64,000 bases of DNA from Natronococcus sp. CG52 (GCF_023913515.1 NZ_CP099391.1:1798001-1862000); one strand, 5' to 3'. Positions 23,750 to 32,995 are shown, numbered from the stretch's first letter. A program made the numbers and translations. Notes: generated by a model not told the origin, from the sequence alone.

Positions 23750-25654
23750 ATGACTGTTGAGCCCGCCGGAGAATCCGGCGAAGACGACGGGGATTCCGTC
23801 GTATACGATCTCGCTTCGGACTGTACCGAAACCGACGTCGAACAGAACCGGCCGTATCTCGCCGAAATTAACGGTATCGTCGACTACGGCGTCTTCGTCG
23901 ACCTCTCCGATTCCGTCTCCGGTCTCGTCCACGAATCGGTTCTCGAAGGTACCTACGCCGTCGGCGACGAACTCGTCGTCGAACTCGAGGCGGTCCGCGA
24001 CAACGGCGACATGGCGTTCGATCCCGTCGACGTCGAGGACTACACGCTCGAGTCCGTCTCCCACGACTACTCGCTGACCGGCACCGATCGCCTCGAGGCC
24101 AACGTCGGCGACCAGATCCACCTCGAGGGAGAGGTCGTTCAGGTCAAACAGACCGCCGGACCGACGATCTTCCACGTGGCCGACGAGCAGGGCGTCGTCC
24201 CCTGTGCGGCTTTCGAGGAAGCCGGCGTCCGCGCCTTCCCCGCCGTCGAGGTCGGTGACGTCGTTCGCGTCACCGGAACGCCGGAACACCGCGAGGGATC
24301 CGTCCAGATCGAGGTCGACGGACTGTCGACGCTCGATGGCGAGGACGCCGAGGAGGCCCGCGAGCGACTCGAGAACGCCCTCGAGGAGCGCGCCGAGCCC
24401 CACGACGTCGAACCGCTGATCGACTGGCCCGCCTTCGAGAAACTCCGACCGAACCTGAAGGAGGTCGCGAAGCTGCTCCGTCGGACGGTCCTCGAGGGGC
24501 GCCCGATCCGCGTTCGCCACCACGCCGACGGCGACGGGATGTGCGCCGCCGTTCCCGTCCAGATCGCGCTCGAGCGATTCATCGCCGACGTCCACGAGGA
24601 CGAGGACGCCCCGCGTCACCTCATCAAGCGTCTTCCGGCGAAGGCGCCGTTCTACGAGATGGAAGACGCCACGCGGGACCTCAACTTCGCGCTCGAGGAC
24701 CGCGAGAAGCACGGCCAGCAGCTTCCGCTCCTGTTGATGCTCGACAACGGCTCGACGGCCGAGGACGTTCCGGCCTACGAGACGCTGGCCCACTACGACA
24801 TCCCGATCGTCGCCGTCGATCACCACCACCCCGACCCCGATGCGGTAGGTGAACTGCTCGACGCGCACGTCAACCCCTACCTGCACGACGAGGACTACCG
24901 GATCACGACGGGGATGTGCTGTGTCGAACTCGCCCGGATGATCTATCCCGATCTGACCGACGAACTCCGCCACGTCCCCGCCGTCGCCGGCCTCTCGGAC
25001 CGCTCGAAGGCCGACGCGATGGACGACTACCTCGAACTCGCCGCCGAGGAGGGGTACGACGAGGAACGCCTGCAGGACCTGAGCGAGGCGCTCGACTACG
25101 CCGCCTTCTGGCTGCGCTACAACTCGGGCGACCAGCTGATCCAGGACCTGCTCCAGGTCGACGGCAGCGAGGAGGAGCGCCACCGCGAACTCGTCTCCTT
25201 CTTCGCGGATCGGGCCCGCGAGGAGGTCGACGAGCAGCTCGACGCCGCCATGCCCCACGTCGAACGCGAGGAACTGGACAACGACGCGCACCTCTACCGG
25301 ATCGACGTCGAGAACTACGCCCACCGCTTTACCTACCCCGCGCCCGGCAAGACCACCGGCGAGATCCACGATCGCAAGATCGAGGAGACCGGCGACCCGG
25401 TGATCACGGTCGGCTACGGTCCCGACTTCGCCGTCCTGCGCAGTGACGGCGTCCGACTGGACATCCCGCAGATGGTCTCGGAACTCGAAGAGGAGTTCCC
25501 GGGCGGCGGCGTCTCCGGCGGCGGCCACCTCGTCGTCGGCTCGATCAAGTTCGTCAAGGGTAAACGCGAGGACGTCATCGACGCCCTGATCGAGAAAATG
25601 GCCGACGCCGACATCGACGAAGAGCTCTCGAGTGCGGCGCTGATCGACGACTGA
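23750..25654 (+). CDS. DHH-family phosphoesterase with S1 and OB-fold domains (RecJ-like)
   Basis: The 634-residue protein has an S1-like RNA-binding domain (YLAEINGIVDYGVFVDL, about 35-95), an OB-fold (IHLEGEVVQVKQTAGPTIFHV, about 120-180) and then DHH nuclease motifs: HHADGDGMCA, LMLDNGST, AVDHHHPDPDAV and, at the DHHA1 end, GGGVSGGGHLVVGSI. Such archaeal RecJ-like proteins are single-strand 5' nucleases or CMG-helicase-associated proteins; haloarchaea have several. The two nucleic-acid binding domains before DHH suggest an RNA or single-strand DNA substrate. Starting at 23750 is supported by the TATA box. It is divergent from the JAMM-ribL pair. Confidence 0.9.
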   Translation: MTVEPAGESGEDDGDSVVYDLASDCTETDVEQNRPYLAEINGIVDYGVFVDLSDSVSGLVHESVLEGTYAVGDELVVELEAVRDNGDMAFDPVDVEDYTLESVSHDYSLTGTDRLEANVGDQIHLEGEVVQVKQTAGPTIFHVADEQGVVPCAAFEEAGVRAFPAVEVGDVVRVTGTPEHREGSVQIEVDGLSTLDGEDAEEARERLENALEERAEPHDVEPLIDWPAFEKLRPNLKEVAKLLRRTVLEGRPIRVRHHADGDGMCAAVPVQIALERFIADVHEDEDAPRHLIKRLPAKAPFYEMEDATRDLNFALEDREKHGQQLPLLLMLDNGSTAEDVPAYETLAHYDIPIVAVDHHHPDPDAVGELLDAHVNPYLHDEDYRITTGMCCVELARMIYPDLTDELRHVPAVAGLSDRSKADAMDDYLELAAEEGYDEERLQDLSEALDYAAFWLRYNSGDQLIQDLLQVDGSEEERHRELVSFFADRAREEVDEQLDAAMPHVEREELDNDAHLYRIDVENYAHRFTYPAPGKTTGEIHDRKIEETGDPVITVGYGPDFAVLRSDGVRLDIPQMVSELEEEFPGGGVSGGGHLVVGSIKFVKGKREDVIDALIEKMADADIDEELSSAALIDD

Positions 25655-25793
25655 AGGCCCGCGGATCCCGGATTCCGTTCGGTCTCCGTTCGGTCTCCGT
25701 TCGACCACGCTGCCCCTCACACCGACGTACCGATTCACCCGACAGCAGCCTCGATCGCTCGTTCGGATGGACGGTATCCGGAATGACCGAATG

Positions 25794-25799
25794 CTTATC
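25794..25799 (+). promoter_or_regulatory. Putative TATA box for the 25825 histidine kinase
   Basis: CTTATC lies about 28 bp before the ATG at 25825, the same arrangement as TTATAC before the related kinase at 6259. Confidence 0.35.
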
Positions 25800-25824
25800 A
25801 GTCACAACTACGAACGGTTCGTGA

Positions 25825-28614
25825 ATGAGTTCGTCTCGAGTTGAAGCTGAACTCCGCAAGCGCGTGAGCCAGCAGGAGGTCGTCGCCGACCTCAGTCAGC
25901 GGGTACTCGATACGGACGACCCCGATGAGTTACTGGCGGACGTTTCGGACGCCGTCCGCACTGCGGTCGATGCGGACGCCTGTCGCTTTTTCGAGCGGCT
26001 GCCACACGGTGATCGTGCCGTCTGTCGAGAGGCCGACGGCTGGACCGACGAACAGACACCGACGACGATCACGACCGATCCGGACGGGTCGCTCCTCGGG
26101 TACGCGTTGCAACACGAGGAGCCGGTCGTCGTCGACGATCTGCAGGCCGACGATCGGTTCGACCCTCCGGATCGGCTCCTCGAGCACGACGCCAGCAGTA
26201 GTCTCTGCGTTCCGATCGGTCCGGACGGCGAACCGTGGGGGGTCCTCGAGGCACACGGTGTCAGGCCCCAGGCGTTCGACGAGGCCGATACCGCGGTCCT
26301 TCGGACGATCGCGAACGTCCTGACTACCGCGTTCGAGACCAACGGTTCGGACCGCCGGCTCGACGGTGAGTGGTCTCTCAAGGAGCAGTTCCTCGAACGA
26401 AGCCCGGTTGGGATCACGGTCGTCGATACGGACGGAAAGATGCAGTTCGCGAACGAACGCGCAGCGGAGATCCTCGGACGGAGCCGGGAGGAGATCGCCG
26501 ATTTCACTCACGACGATCCGCGCTGGGGACTCATCGATACGGACGGAACCAGCCTGCCGGCCGGCGATCACCCGTTCGATCGCGTCTTCGAGGCCGGCGA
26601 GTCGACCACCAATATGGAAGTCGGCGCACACCGACCCGACGGGACGCGGATCTGGCTCTCGATCGACGGCGCACCGTTGCGATCCGACGGAAGCCTCATC
26701 GGCGGCGTCTTCGCGATCACGGACGTCACCGAGCAAAAGCGCCTCGAGAACGAGTTCGAGGAGATGATAGACCGGGTCACGGACGCCTTCTACGCACTCG
26801 ACGACGAGTTCCGGTTTACGCACGTCAACGAACGTGCCGAGGAGTTGCTTCAACACTCCGAGGCGGAACTCCTGGGTGAACGGCTCTGGAACGTCTTTCC
26901 GGAGGCAGCGACCGAGGAGGAAGTGTGGGACAGTTTCAACGCGGCGATGGAGACGCAGGAGCCGACCAGCTACGAGCTGTACTTCGAGCCGCTGGATTTC
27001 TGGGTCGAAGCGAACCTGTACCCGTCCGAATCGGGCATCTCGGTCTACTTCCGCGATATCACCGCACGGAAGGAACGCGAGCAAAAACTCGAGCAGTACC
27101 GGTCGTTGACTGAGGCCGCACAGGACGTCGTCCTGACGATCGACGAGGAGAGCACGATCCAGTCGGTGAACCCGGCGGTCGAAGACGTCTTCGGCTACGA
27201 CCGGAACGAACTCGTCGGCGAGTCGCTGACGACGCTCATGCCGGAACGGCTCGTGAACGGGCATCGACGAGGACTCGGGCAGTACCTCGAAACCGGGGCG
27301 CGGACGCTCGAGTGGGAGTACGTCGAACTTCCGGGTCGCCACGCAGACGGCTCGGAGATTCCGCTGGCGATCTCGTTCAGCGAGGTCGAGTACGAGGGCG
27401 GACGGTTCTTCACGGGTATTCTCCGCGACATCACCGATCGAAAAGCACACGAGCGACGATTGCGGGAGGAACGAGACCTCACGAACCGGATCGTCGAAAC
27501 CAGTCCGACCGGGATCATCACCGTCGGTCCCGACGGCTCGTTCGAGCGAGTCAACGAACGCACCGAGGAGATCACGGGCTACTCGGGGAAAGACCTCGAG
27601 AAACTTATCGGCGGAACAGCCGGTTTCGATCCCGTAAAGCCCGGCGGCGAGTCGTTTTCGGCGGACGAGATTCCGACGCAGCGTGTCCTTGCCGACGGCG
27701 AGACGATTCACGACCTCGAGATCGGGTTACTGCGAGCGGACGGCGAGCGGGTGTGGCTGTCGCTGAGCGGGACGCCGCTGTGGGACGACGGCGGGAGTAG
27801 CGGCGCGGTCTTTACGTTCGCCGATATCACCGAGCGCAGGGAGTACCACCAGAAACTCGAGGAAACGAACGACCGCCTCGAACGGGCGAACGAGCGGCTC
27901 GAACGCTCCAACGAACGGCTCGAGAGTTCGAACGAGCGACTGGAACACTTCGCGTATGCGACCTCACACGACCTTCAGGAGCCGTTACGGATGGTCTCGA
28001 GCTACCTCCGCCTCATCGAGGACCGCTACGGCGACGCGCTCGACGAGGACGGCGAGGAGTTCCTCGCGTTCGCCGTCGACGGCGCCGACCGGATGCGAGA
28101 GATGATCGACGGCCTGCTCACGTACTCCCGCATCGAAACGCGGGGACAGCCGCTCGAACCGGTCGCGTTGAACGACGTCGTCGACGCCGTTCGAACCGAT
28201 CTACAGCTCCAGTTCGACGAGAGCGACGCGACGCTTACGGCGGCAGACTTGCCCCGCGTCGAGGGCGATCCCAGTCAGCTCCGGCAGCTGTTCCAGAACC
28301 TGTTCGACAACGCGATCGAGTACAGCGGCGACGAGCCGCCGACGATCGAGGTTTCGGCCGAACGAGCGGGCGAGATGTGGGTCGTTTCCGTCAGCGACCG
28401 AGGTATCGGGATTCCGGAGGACGAGACCGCGGTCATCTTCGAGGTGTTCGAACGGCTCCACACGATCGACGAGCACGAGGGGACCGGCATCGGACTCGCG
28501 CTCTGTCAGCGGATTGTCGAGCGCCACGGCGGCGAGATCTGGGTCGACTCCGAGCCCGGCGAGGGCTCGACGTTCTCGCTTACGCTGCCGGCCGTGATGG
28601 ACGACCAGCCGTGA
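25825..28614 (+). CDS. Cytoplasmic GAF/multi-PAS sensor histidine kinase
   Basis: At 929 residues this is a larger relative of the 6259 kinase. It has a GAF domain (about 15-175), four PAS domains (about 190-310, 310-420, 425-545, 550-675), a Glu/Arg/Asn-rich heptad-like coiled coil (repeated NERLE), HisKA with phospho-acceptor His715 in TSHDLQEPLRMVSSY, and an HATPase domain ending GTGIGLALC. No membrane segment. The N-terminus (RVSQQEVVADLSQRVLDTDD) closely parallels the other kinase (RQQEVVAELGQQALETDD), showing recent duplication of the GAF and kinase parts, with PAS gain. The input signal is unknown and no response regulator is near. Confidence 0.93.
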   Translation: MSSSRVEAELRKRVSQQEVVADLSQRVLDTDDPDELLADVSDAVRTAVDADACRFFERLPHGDRAVCREADGWTDEQTPTTITTDPDGSLLGYALQHEEPVVVDDLQADDRFDPPDRLLEHDASSSLCVPIGPDGEPWGVLEAHGVRPQAFDEADTAVLRTIANVLTTAFETNGSDRRLDGEWSLKEQFLERSPVGITVVDTDGKMQFANERAAEILGRSREEIADFTHDDPRWGLIDTDGTSLPAGDHPFDRVFEAGESTTNMEVGAHRPDGTRIWLSIDGAPLRSDGSLIGGVFAITDVTEQKRLENEFEEMIDRVTDAFYALDDEFRFTHVNERAEELLQHSEAELLGERLWNVFPEAATEEEVWDSFNAAMETQEPTSYELYFEPLDFWVEANLYPSESGISVYFRDITARKEREQKLEQYRSLTEAAQDVVLTIDEESTIQSVNPAVEDVFGYDRNELVGESLTTLMPERLVNGHRRGLGQYLETGARTLEWEYVELPGRHADGSEIPLAISFSEVEYEGGRFFTGILRDITDRKAHERRLREERDLTNRIVETSPTGIITVGPDGSFERVNERTEEITGYSGKDLEKLIGGTAGFDPVKPGGESFSADEIPTQRVLADGETIHDLEIGLLRADGERVWLSLSGTPLWDDGGSSGAVFTFADITERREYHQKLEETNDRLERANERLERSNERLESSNERLEHFAYATSHDLQEPLRMVSSYLRLIEDRYGDALDEDGEEFLAFAVDGADRMREMIDGLLTYSRIETRGQPLEPVALNDVVDAVRTDLQLQFDESDATLTAADLPRVEGDPSQLRQLFQNLFDNAIEYSGDEPPTIEVSAERAGEMWVVSVSDRGIGIPEDETAVIFEVFERLHTIDEHEGTGIGLALCQRIVERHGGEIWVDSEPGEGSTFSLTLPAVMDDQP

Positions 28615-28636
28615 CCCGATCGAGCCCCGGCCCGTC

Positions 28637-28960
28637 TCAGAACTGGTAGCGGCGTTCGTCGTCCATACTCGGATACTGGTCGGCACCGGTCATCTCCTCG
28701 AACGTCATTCCCGAGAGGTACTCGTCGTAGGTGACGTCGTAGCTCGAGCGGAGCTGAAAGTCCAGCTTCCCGGTGTCGACGGTCGTCTGGAAGAGCATGT
28801 GGATCGCCCGGCGGACGAGTTCGTCCGTCTCCTCGGGCTCGAGCGCCGCTTCGAGCAGCGCGAGTTCGTTGCGAGTCTCCCGGTCGAGAGAGAGCGCTAG
28901 CTCGTCGCCGAAGTCGGCGTACGATTCCCGTACTTCGTCGTTGAGGTCGTCGAGACTCAT
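28637..28960 (-). CDS. Conserved haloarchaeal protein of unknown function (107 aa)
   Basis: The acidic 107-residue protein is predicted mainly helical (LEAALEPEETDELVRRAIHMLFQTTVDTG) with a C-terminal YDEYLSGMTFEEMTG segment. No catalytic or metal motif is visible. It lies between a convergent kinase gene (22-bp gap) and divergent mutY (about 120-bp gap). The helical core may be a dimerisation or nucleic-acid binding unit; this is a guess. Confidence 0.7.
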   Translation of the reverse strand: MSLDDLNDEVRESYADFGDELALSLDRETRNELALLEAALEPEETDELVRRAIHMLFQTTVDTGKLDFQLRSSYDVTYDEYLSGMTFEEMTGADQYPSMDDERRYQF

Positions 28961-29081
28961 ACGAGGGCGGACTCGAGCCCGGCAGATAGGCCTTTCGTGC
29001 TCGTCCCGGCACGCGTCGGTCGTCCTCGAGCCGGTGACGCGATCCAGTAAACGTAAGACGGCACGCTCGCTAGCTGGGGCG

Positions 29082-30008
29082 ATGAGTGACGCCGACGTCG
29101 ACGCGTGGTCGCTTCCGGACGATCTCGAGGCCGTTCGCGAGTCGCTGATCGCGTGGTACGAGGACGACCGTCGATCCTTTCCCTGGCGCGAAACGGACGA
29201 TCCGTACGCGATTCTCGTCAGCGAGGTGATGAGCCAGCAGACCCAGCTCGACCGAGTCGTCGACGCCTGGGAGGAGTTCCTCGAGCGCTGGCCGACGACC
29301 GCCGATCTGGCCGCCGCCGACCGGGCGGACGTGGTCGGCTTCTGGACGGGTCACAGCCTCGGCTATAACAACCGGGCGAAGTATCTCCACGAGGCTGCGA
29401 AGCAGGTCGAGAACGAGTACGACGGTGAGTTTCCGGAGACACCCGACGAGCTCCAGGAGCTGATGGGCGTCGGTCCCTACACCGCCAACGCGGTGGCGAG
29501 TTTCGCGTTCAACAACGGCAACGCCGTCGTCGATACCAACGTCAAACGCGTCTGTTACCGCGCCTTCGACGTCCCGGACGACGACGCGGCCTTCGAAGAG
29601 GCTGCGAACGAACTCATGCCCGACGACCGATCGCGGGTCTGGAACAACGCGATCATGGAACTCGGCGGCGTCGCCTGCCAGCAGACGCCTCGCTGCGACG
29701 AGGTCGGCTGTCCCTGGCGCGAGTGGTGTGGCGCCTACGCCAGCGGCGACTTCACCGCCCCCGACGTGCCGACGCAGCCGAGCTTCGAGGGGAGTCGTCG
29801 GCAGTTCCGCGGGCGCGTGATCGGGACGCTCCGGGAGTACGACGAACTCGAACTCGACGCGCTGGGCCACCGCATCCGGGTCGACTACGCTCCGGACGGA
29901 GCGTACGGTCGCGAGTGGCTCGAGGGACTCCTCTCCGACCTCTCGGACGACGGACTGGTCGAGCTCGACGAGACGGACGCGGAACCCGTCGCCCGACTCG
30001 AGCGATAG
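29082..30008 (+). CDS. mutY: A/G-specific adenine glycosylase MutY
   Basis: MutY excises adenine paired with 8-oxoguanine. The 308-residue protein has the FPWRETDDPYAILVSEVMSQQTQ segment with catalytic Glu48, the helix-hairpin-helix LMGVGPYTANAVASFAF and the catalytic Asp in VVDTNVKRV. The Fe-S cysteines read C-x5-C-x4-C-x5-C instead of the textbook C-x6-C-x2-C-x5-C. A C-terminal 80-residue domain replaces the bacterial NUDIX-like domain. I start at ATG 29082 (MSDADVDAW). Antisense to its end there are only weak frames. Confidence 0.92.
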   Translation: MSDADVDAWSLPDDLEAVRESLIAWYEDDRRSFPWRETDDPYAILVSEVMSQQTQLDRVVDAWEEFLERWPTTADLAAADRADVVGFWTGHSLGYNNRAKYLHEAAKQVENEYDGEFPETPDELQELMGVGPYTANAVASFAFNNGNAVVDTNVKRVCYRAFDVPDDDAAFEEAANELMPDDRSRVWNNAIMELGGVACQQTPRCDEVGCPWREWCGAYASGDFTAPDVPTQPSFEGSRRQFRGRVIGTLREYDELELDALGHRIRVDYAPDGAYGREWLEGLLSDLSDDGLVELDETDAEPVARLER

Positions 30009-30126
30009 TCGTCACTTTCCTACGCGGACTCCTCGCGTCGTCGAACGGCGCGTCCGTCCGGTTTGCGTCCGGTTCGATGTCGACGAACACCGCGAACAGC
30101 GCGCCGAGGAGCGTCCCGTAGAGCAG

Positions 30127-30306
30127 GTGCCCCACGAGGCGGCGGTTCCCCGTTCGAGCGCCGCCTTCGAGGACGGCTCGTTCGTCGATTCGAAACTCGA
30201 GGAGCGCGCCGCCACGCTCGGCCGTCGAGTCGTCCAGTACGCGACGATCGAACCGGAGCCGGACTCCTTCGAGAGCGACCGCAACGTCGGCGCCGAGGGC
30301 AAGTAG
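30127..30306 (+). CDS. Doubtful 59-residue frame in a region open on both strands
   Basis: From a GTG at 30127 the plus strand encodes an acidic peptide ending TIEPEPDSFESDRNVGAEGK. On the minus strand the exactly opposed frame stays open from 30312 past 30010 and contains GHLLYGTLLGALFAVFVD, a convincing membrane helix, but it lacks a start codon other than GTG 30135. By third-position GC the plus strand looks better after 30130 and the minus strand before it. Either frame could be a remnant gene; neither is securely real. Confidence 0.25.
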   Translation: MPHEAAVPRSSAAFEDGSFVDSKLEERAATLGRRVVQYATIEPEPDSFESDRNVGAEGK

Positions 30307-30312
30307 CGCGCG

Positions 30313-30957
30313 TTAGCCGCCGAGAACGCGCTGGAACCGGCGCTGGTGTGCGACGACCGCGAAGAGCCCGAAGGCGAGAACGGCCAGCTGAATCGTCTCG
30401 ATTCGGATCACGAGCGTCGTGATGCCGAGCGACAGCGGCGGCGTGACGATCGCCCAGTCGACGAACCAGGCCGACGAGAGCAACACTACCGCGCCGGCGG
30501 CCAGCAGCGCACCCGGGACGACCGACGCCAGCAGCTCACGGTCGGTCGACCAGGGCCGGAAGACGCGCTGTTCGAGCGAGAACTGGAGGACAAGGCCCGC
30601 ACCCAGCGCGACGGTCGCGACGAGCACGCCGACCTCACCGTCGATCCGCTCGGCGAGGAACAGCCAGACGAGCCAGCCGGTCGTGAGCGCGAGCGCGGCG
30701 CCGAGCCGACGCGGTTCGAGGGCCGTCTCGAGTTCGCCGACCGTCGCGCCGAAGATGCTCGTCCGCAGGAGCGAGCCGCAGAACAGCACTCCGAGCGCGA
30801 CGAGCGCCGTCGACGTGGTCCGCGATCCGACGACGAGCCAGAACCAGAGCCCGACGGTGACCGTTTCGACCGCGGCAGCCGAGAACGCCGCGGTCACTCC
30901 GACGACGCGCCGGCGTGTCGTCCGACCGAGAACGCCCGGTTGCCGGATGACGCTCAT
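30313..30957 (-). CDS. Six-helix integral membrane protein of unknown function
   Basis: The 214-residue protein has about six or seven hydrophobic segments and few charged loop residues; the segments include FWLVVGSRTTSTALVALGVL and LASVVPGALLAAGAVVLL. There is no motif of a known transporter or enzyme. The ATG at 30957 (MSVIRQPGV) is chosen; a longer start at 31005 adds a basic, non-hydrophobic leader that looks non-coding. It is divergent from the acidic membrane protein at 31204, with a 246-bp AT-richer spacer between. Confidence 0.7.
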   Translation of the reverse strand: MSVIRQPGVLGRTTRRRVVGVTAAFSAAAVETVTVGLWFWLVVGSRTTSTALVALGVLFCGSLLRTSIFGATVGELETALEPRRLGAALALTTGWLVWLFLAERIDGEVGVLVATVALGAGLVLQFSLEQRVFRPWSTDRELLASVVPGALLAAGAVVLLSSAWFVDWAIVTPPLSLGITTLVIRIETIQLAVLAFGLFAVVAHQRRFQRVLGG

Positions 30958-31203
30958 ACACGGTCGTTCGCGGGCTACCCGTTTCGTTATGTAATTCCTT
31001 CTCACTCGACTCGAGGTCGTCTCGTGTCAGAGCAGCGTCCACCGTCTTCCGCTCGACTGAGGGTGGTTCTGCTGTCGTCCGCAGTCGGTAGCGATTGCTT
31101 ATTCCGCCCAAATAATGGTTGAAACTCGTTTAATTCCTGATTTCCGAACGGGTTTCGAGAAACATTGGATAAACCTATGTGTGGGGATGTGGACGACCCG
31201 ACT

Positions 31204-31740
31204 ATGGCCGACACTGAACAGGAGCAGACACTGTCGGAACTCGTCGTAAAGGAACTGGTCGAACAAGGACTGGACTCCTCCATGCGGGACTCGATCCTCG
31301 AGGCCGTCGAGGAGTCCGAGGGCGGCGGTACCGGCGGATCGGGCGGTCTTCCGATGGCGGGAGCGCTGTTCGGTCTGGGCGCTGCCGTCGGCTACCTCGT
31401 TGGACGGGAGTCTCCCGAATTCGAGGACACGTCGCTCGAGGACGTCCAGGAGCCCGAAATCATCGAAGACATCACGAACGATTCGGAGGAAACCGAGGAC
31501 GCGGAAGCCGAAGCCGAGGAGCCGGAGTCCTCCTCGGGCCGTCTCCCGCGGCTTCTTCTCGTTCTCGGGGCCCTCGCGGGTATCGCGGTCCTCCGCCGTC
31601 GGTTCGCGAGCGGCGAGGACGAGGAGTGGGAACCGATCGAGGAGTTCGAGCCGGCGACCGATCTCGACGAGGACGAGACGGAAGACGACGAGGAGGGCGA
31701 GGAACTCGAAGCCGAGACGGACGACGACACCGAAGAGTAG
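31204..31740 (+). CDS. Acidic bitopic membrane protein, function unknown
   Basis: The 178-residue protein has a helical N-terminal domain (ELVVKELVEQGLDSSMRDSILEAV), a glycine-rich membrane segment (GALFGLGAAVGYLVG), an acidic loop of about 50 residues, a second membrane segment (LLLVLGALAGIAVL) and an extremely acidic Glu/Asp tail. The acidic parts fit a high-salt cytoplasm. It is a hypothetical protein of a type common in haloarchaea; no function can be read. ATG 31204 begins MADTEQEQTLSEL. Confidence 0.72.
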   Translation: MADTEQEQTLSELVVKELVEQGLDSSMRDSILEAVEESEGGGTGGSGGLPMAGALFGLGAAVGYLVGRESPEFEDTSLEDVQEPEIIEDITNDSEETEDAEAEAEEPESSSGRLPRLLLVLGALAGIAVLRRRFASGEDEEWEPIEEFEPATDLDEDETEDDEEGEELEAETDDDTEE

Positions 31741-31865
31741 ACTGACGGCTGGTTTTCGACGCCTCGAGGCAAAGACGTGCGCTCGAGGGGGTTCGTCCCG
31801 GTGTATCGTGACGCCGAGTCCCTTGACGAAGGAGCTAAGGGGGCGACGCCGACACTGTGCACCCA

Positions 31866-32924
31866 ATGGAGACGACCCACCGCGTCGTCGTCGGCGACGC
31901 CCGCGAACTCTCGCAGGTAGCCGACGAATCCGTCGAACTCGTCGTCACGTCCCCGCCGTACCCGATGATCGAGATGTGGGACGAGCTCTTCGCGGAGCTC
32001 GACCCCGCTATCGGCGACGCGCTCGAGTCCGGCGACGGTCGCACGGCCTTCGAAGCGATGCACGCCCAGCTCGAGCGCGTCTGGGACGAACTCGAGCGCG
32101 TCCTCGTCGACGGCGGGATCGCCTGCATCAACGTGGGTGACGCGACCCGGTCGGTCGACGGGAGTTTTCGCGTCTACCCCAACCACGCCCGCGTGCTCGA
32201 GGCCTTCGAGTCCCGCGGTTTCGACCCCCTCCCCGACGTGCTCTGGCGGAAGCCGGCCAACAGCGCGGCCAAGTTCATGGGCAGCGGGATGATTCCGCCG
32301 AACGCCTACGTCACGCTCGAGCACGAGTACGTGCTGGTCTTCCGGAAGGGGGGCGACAGCCGGTCGTTCGAGCCGGGCGCCGACCGGCGGTACGAGGCCG
32401 CCTACTTCTGGGAAGAACGCAACCGCTGGTTCTCCGACGTCTGGACCGAGGTTCGCGGGGAGTTACAGGCGCTCGACGGCGGTCACGGGGAGCTGCGGGA
32501 GCGGTCGGCCGCCTACCCCCTCGAGATCCCCTACCGGCTGTGCTGTATGTACTCGGCGTACGGAGACACCGTCCTCGACCCCTTCTGGGGGACCGGAACG
32601 ACCTCGGTGGCGGCGATGTGCGCCGGCCGGAACTCGATCGGCTACGAACTCGAGCCGGCGTTCCGGAAGGTCTTCGCGGACCGAATCGCGGACGTTCCCG
32701 CTCTCTCGCGCTCGGTCGGCCGCACGCGCCTCGAGCGCCACCGCGAGTTCGTCGCCGACCGACAGGAGGCGGGGAAGGAACTCTCGTACGACGCCGTCCA
32801 CTACGAGACGCCCGTCGTGACGAAGATGGAACGCGAGATCCGGTTTCGAGAGGTCGCGGGCGTCGAGCCGATCGCAGACGAGAACGGCTACCGTGCCGAA
32901 CACGAACCGCTGTCGGTCGAGTAG
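31866..32924 (+). CDS. Site-specific DNA methyltransferase, SPPY type (N4-cytosine class)
   Basis: Motif IV, TSPPYPM (about 28-34), comes before the AdoMet-binding motif I, DPFWGTGTTSVAA, giving the beta-class order typical of N4-cytosine (and some N6-adenine) methyltransferases; SPPY favours N4-cytosine. It resembles the nearly universal haloarchaeal orphan methyltransferase that modifies CTAG sites, but that match rests on memory and general features. No restriction endonuclease or specificity gene is adjacent, so it is an orphan enzyme. ATG 31866 (METTHRVVVGDARE) is the likely start; GTG 31857 is an alternative. Confidence 0.88.
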   Translation: METTHRVVVGDARELSQVADESVELVVTSPPYPMIEMWDELFAELDPAIGDALESGDGRTAFEAMHAQLERVWDELERVLVDGGIACINVGDATRSVDGSFRVYPNHARVLEAFESRGFDPLPDVLWRKPANSAAKFMGSGMIPPNAYVTLEHEYVLVFRKGGDSRSFEPGADRRYEAAYFWEERNRWFSDVWTEVRGELQALDGGHGELRERSAAYPLEIPYRLCCMYSAYGDTVLDPFWGTGTTSVAAMCAGRNSIGYELEPAFRKVFADRIADVPALSRSVGRTRLERHREFVADRQEAGKELSYDAVHYETPVVTKMEREIRFREVAGVEPIADENGYRAEHEPLSVE

Positions 32925-32995
32925 CTGCGCCCGATTCGTGGGGTGCTTTCACGTGGAAGGCGGACCGTCTTGCAACAGCGCGTCGAACGGTCGGT

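Noticed and set aside
25676-25704. Tandem GTTCGGTCTCC repeat
   Set aside because: Only about two and a half units right after a gene end; too short to interpret.
23738-25738. A 666-codon minus-strand frame
   Set aside because: Antisense of the DHH/OB-fold gene, Val/Asp/Arg-rich without any family motif.
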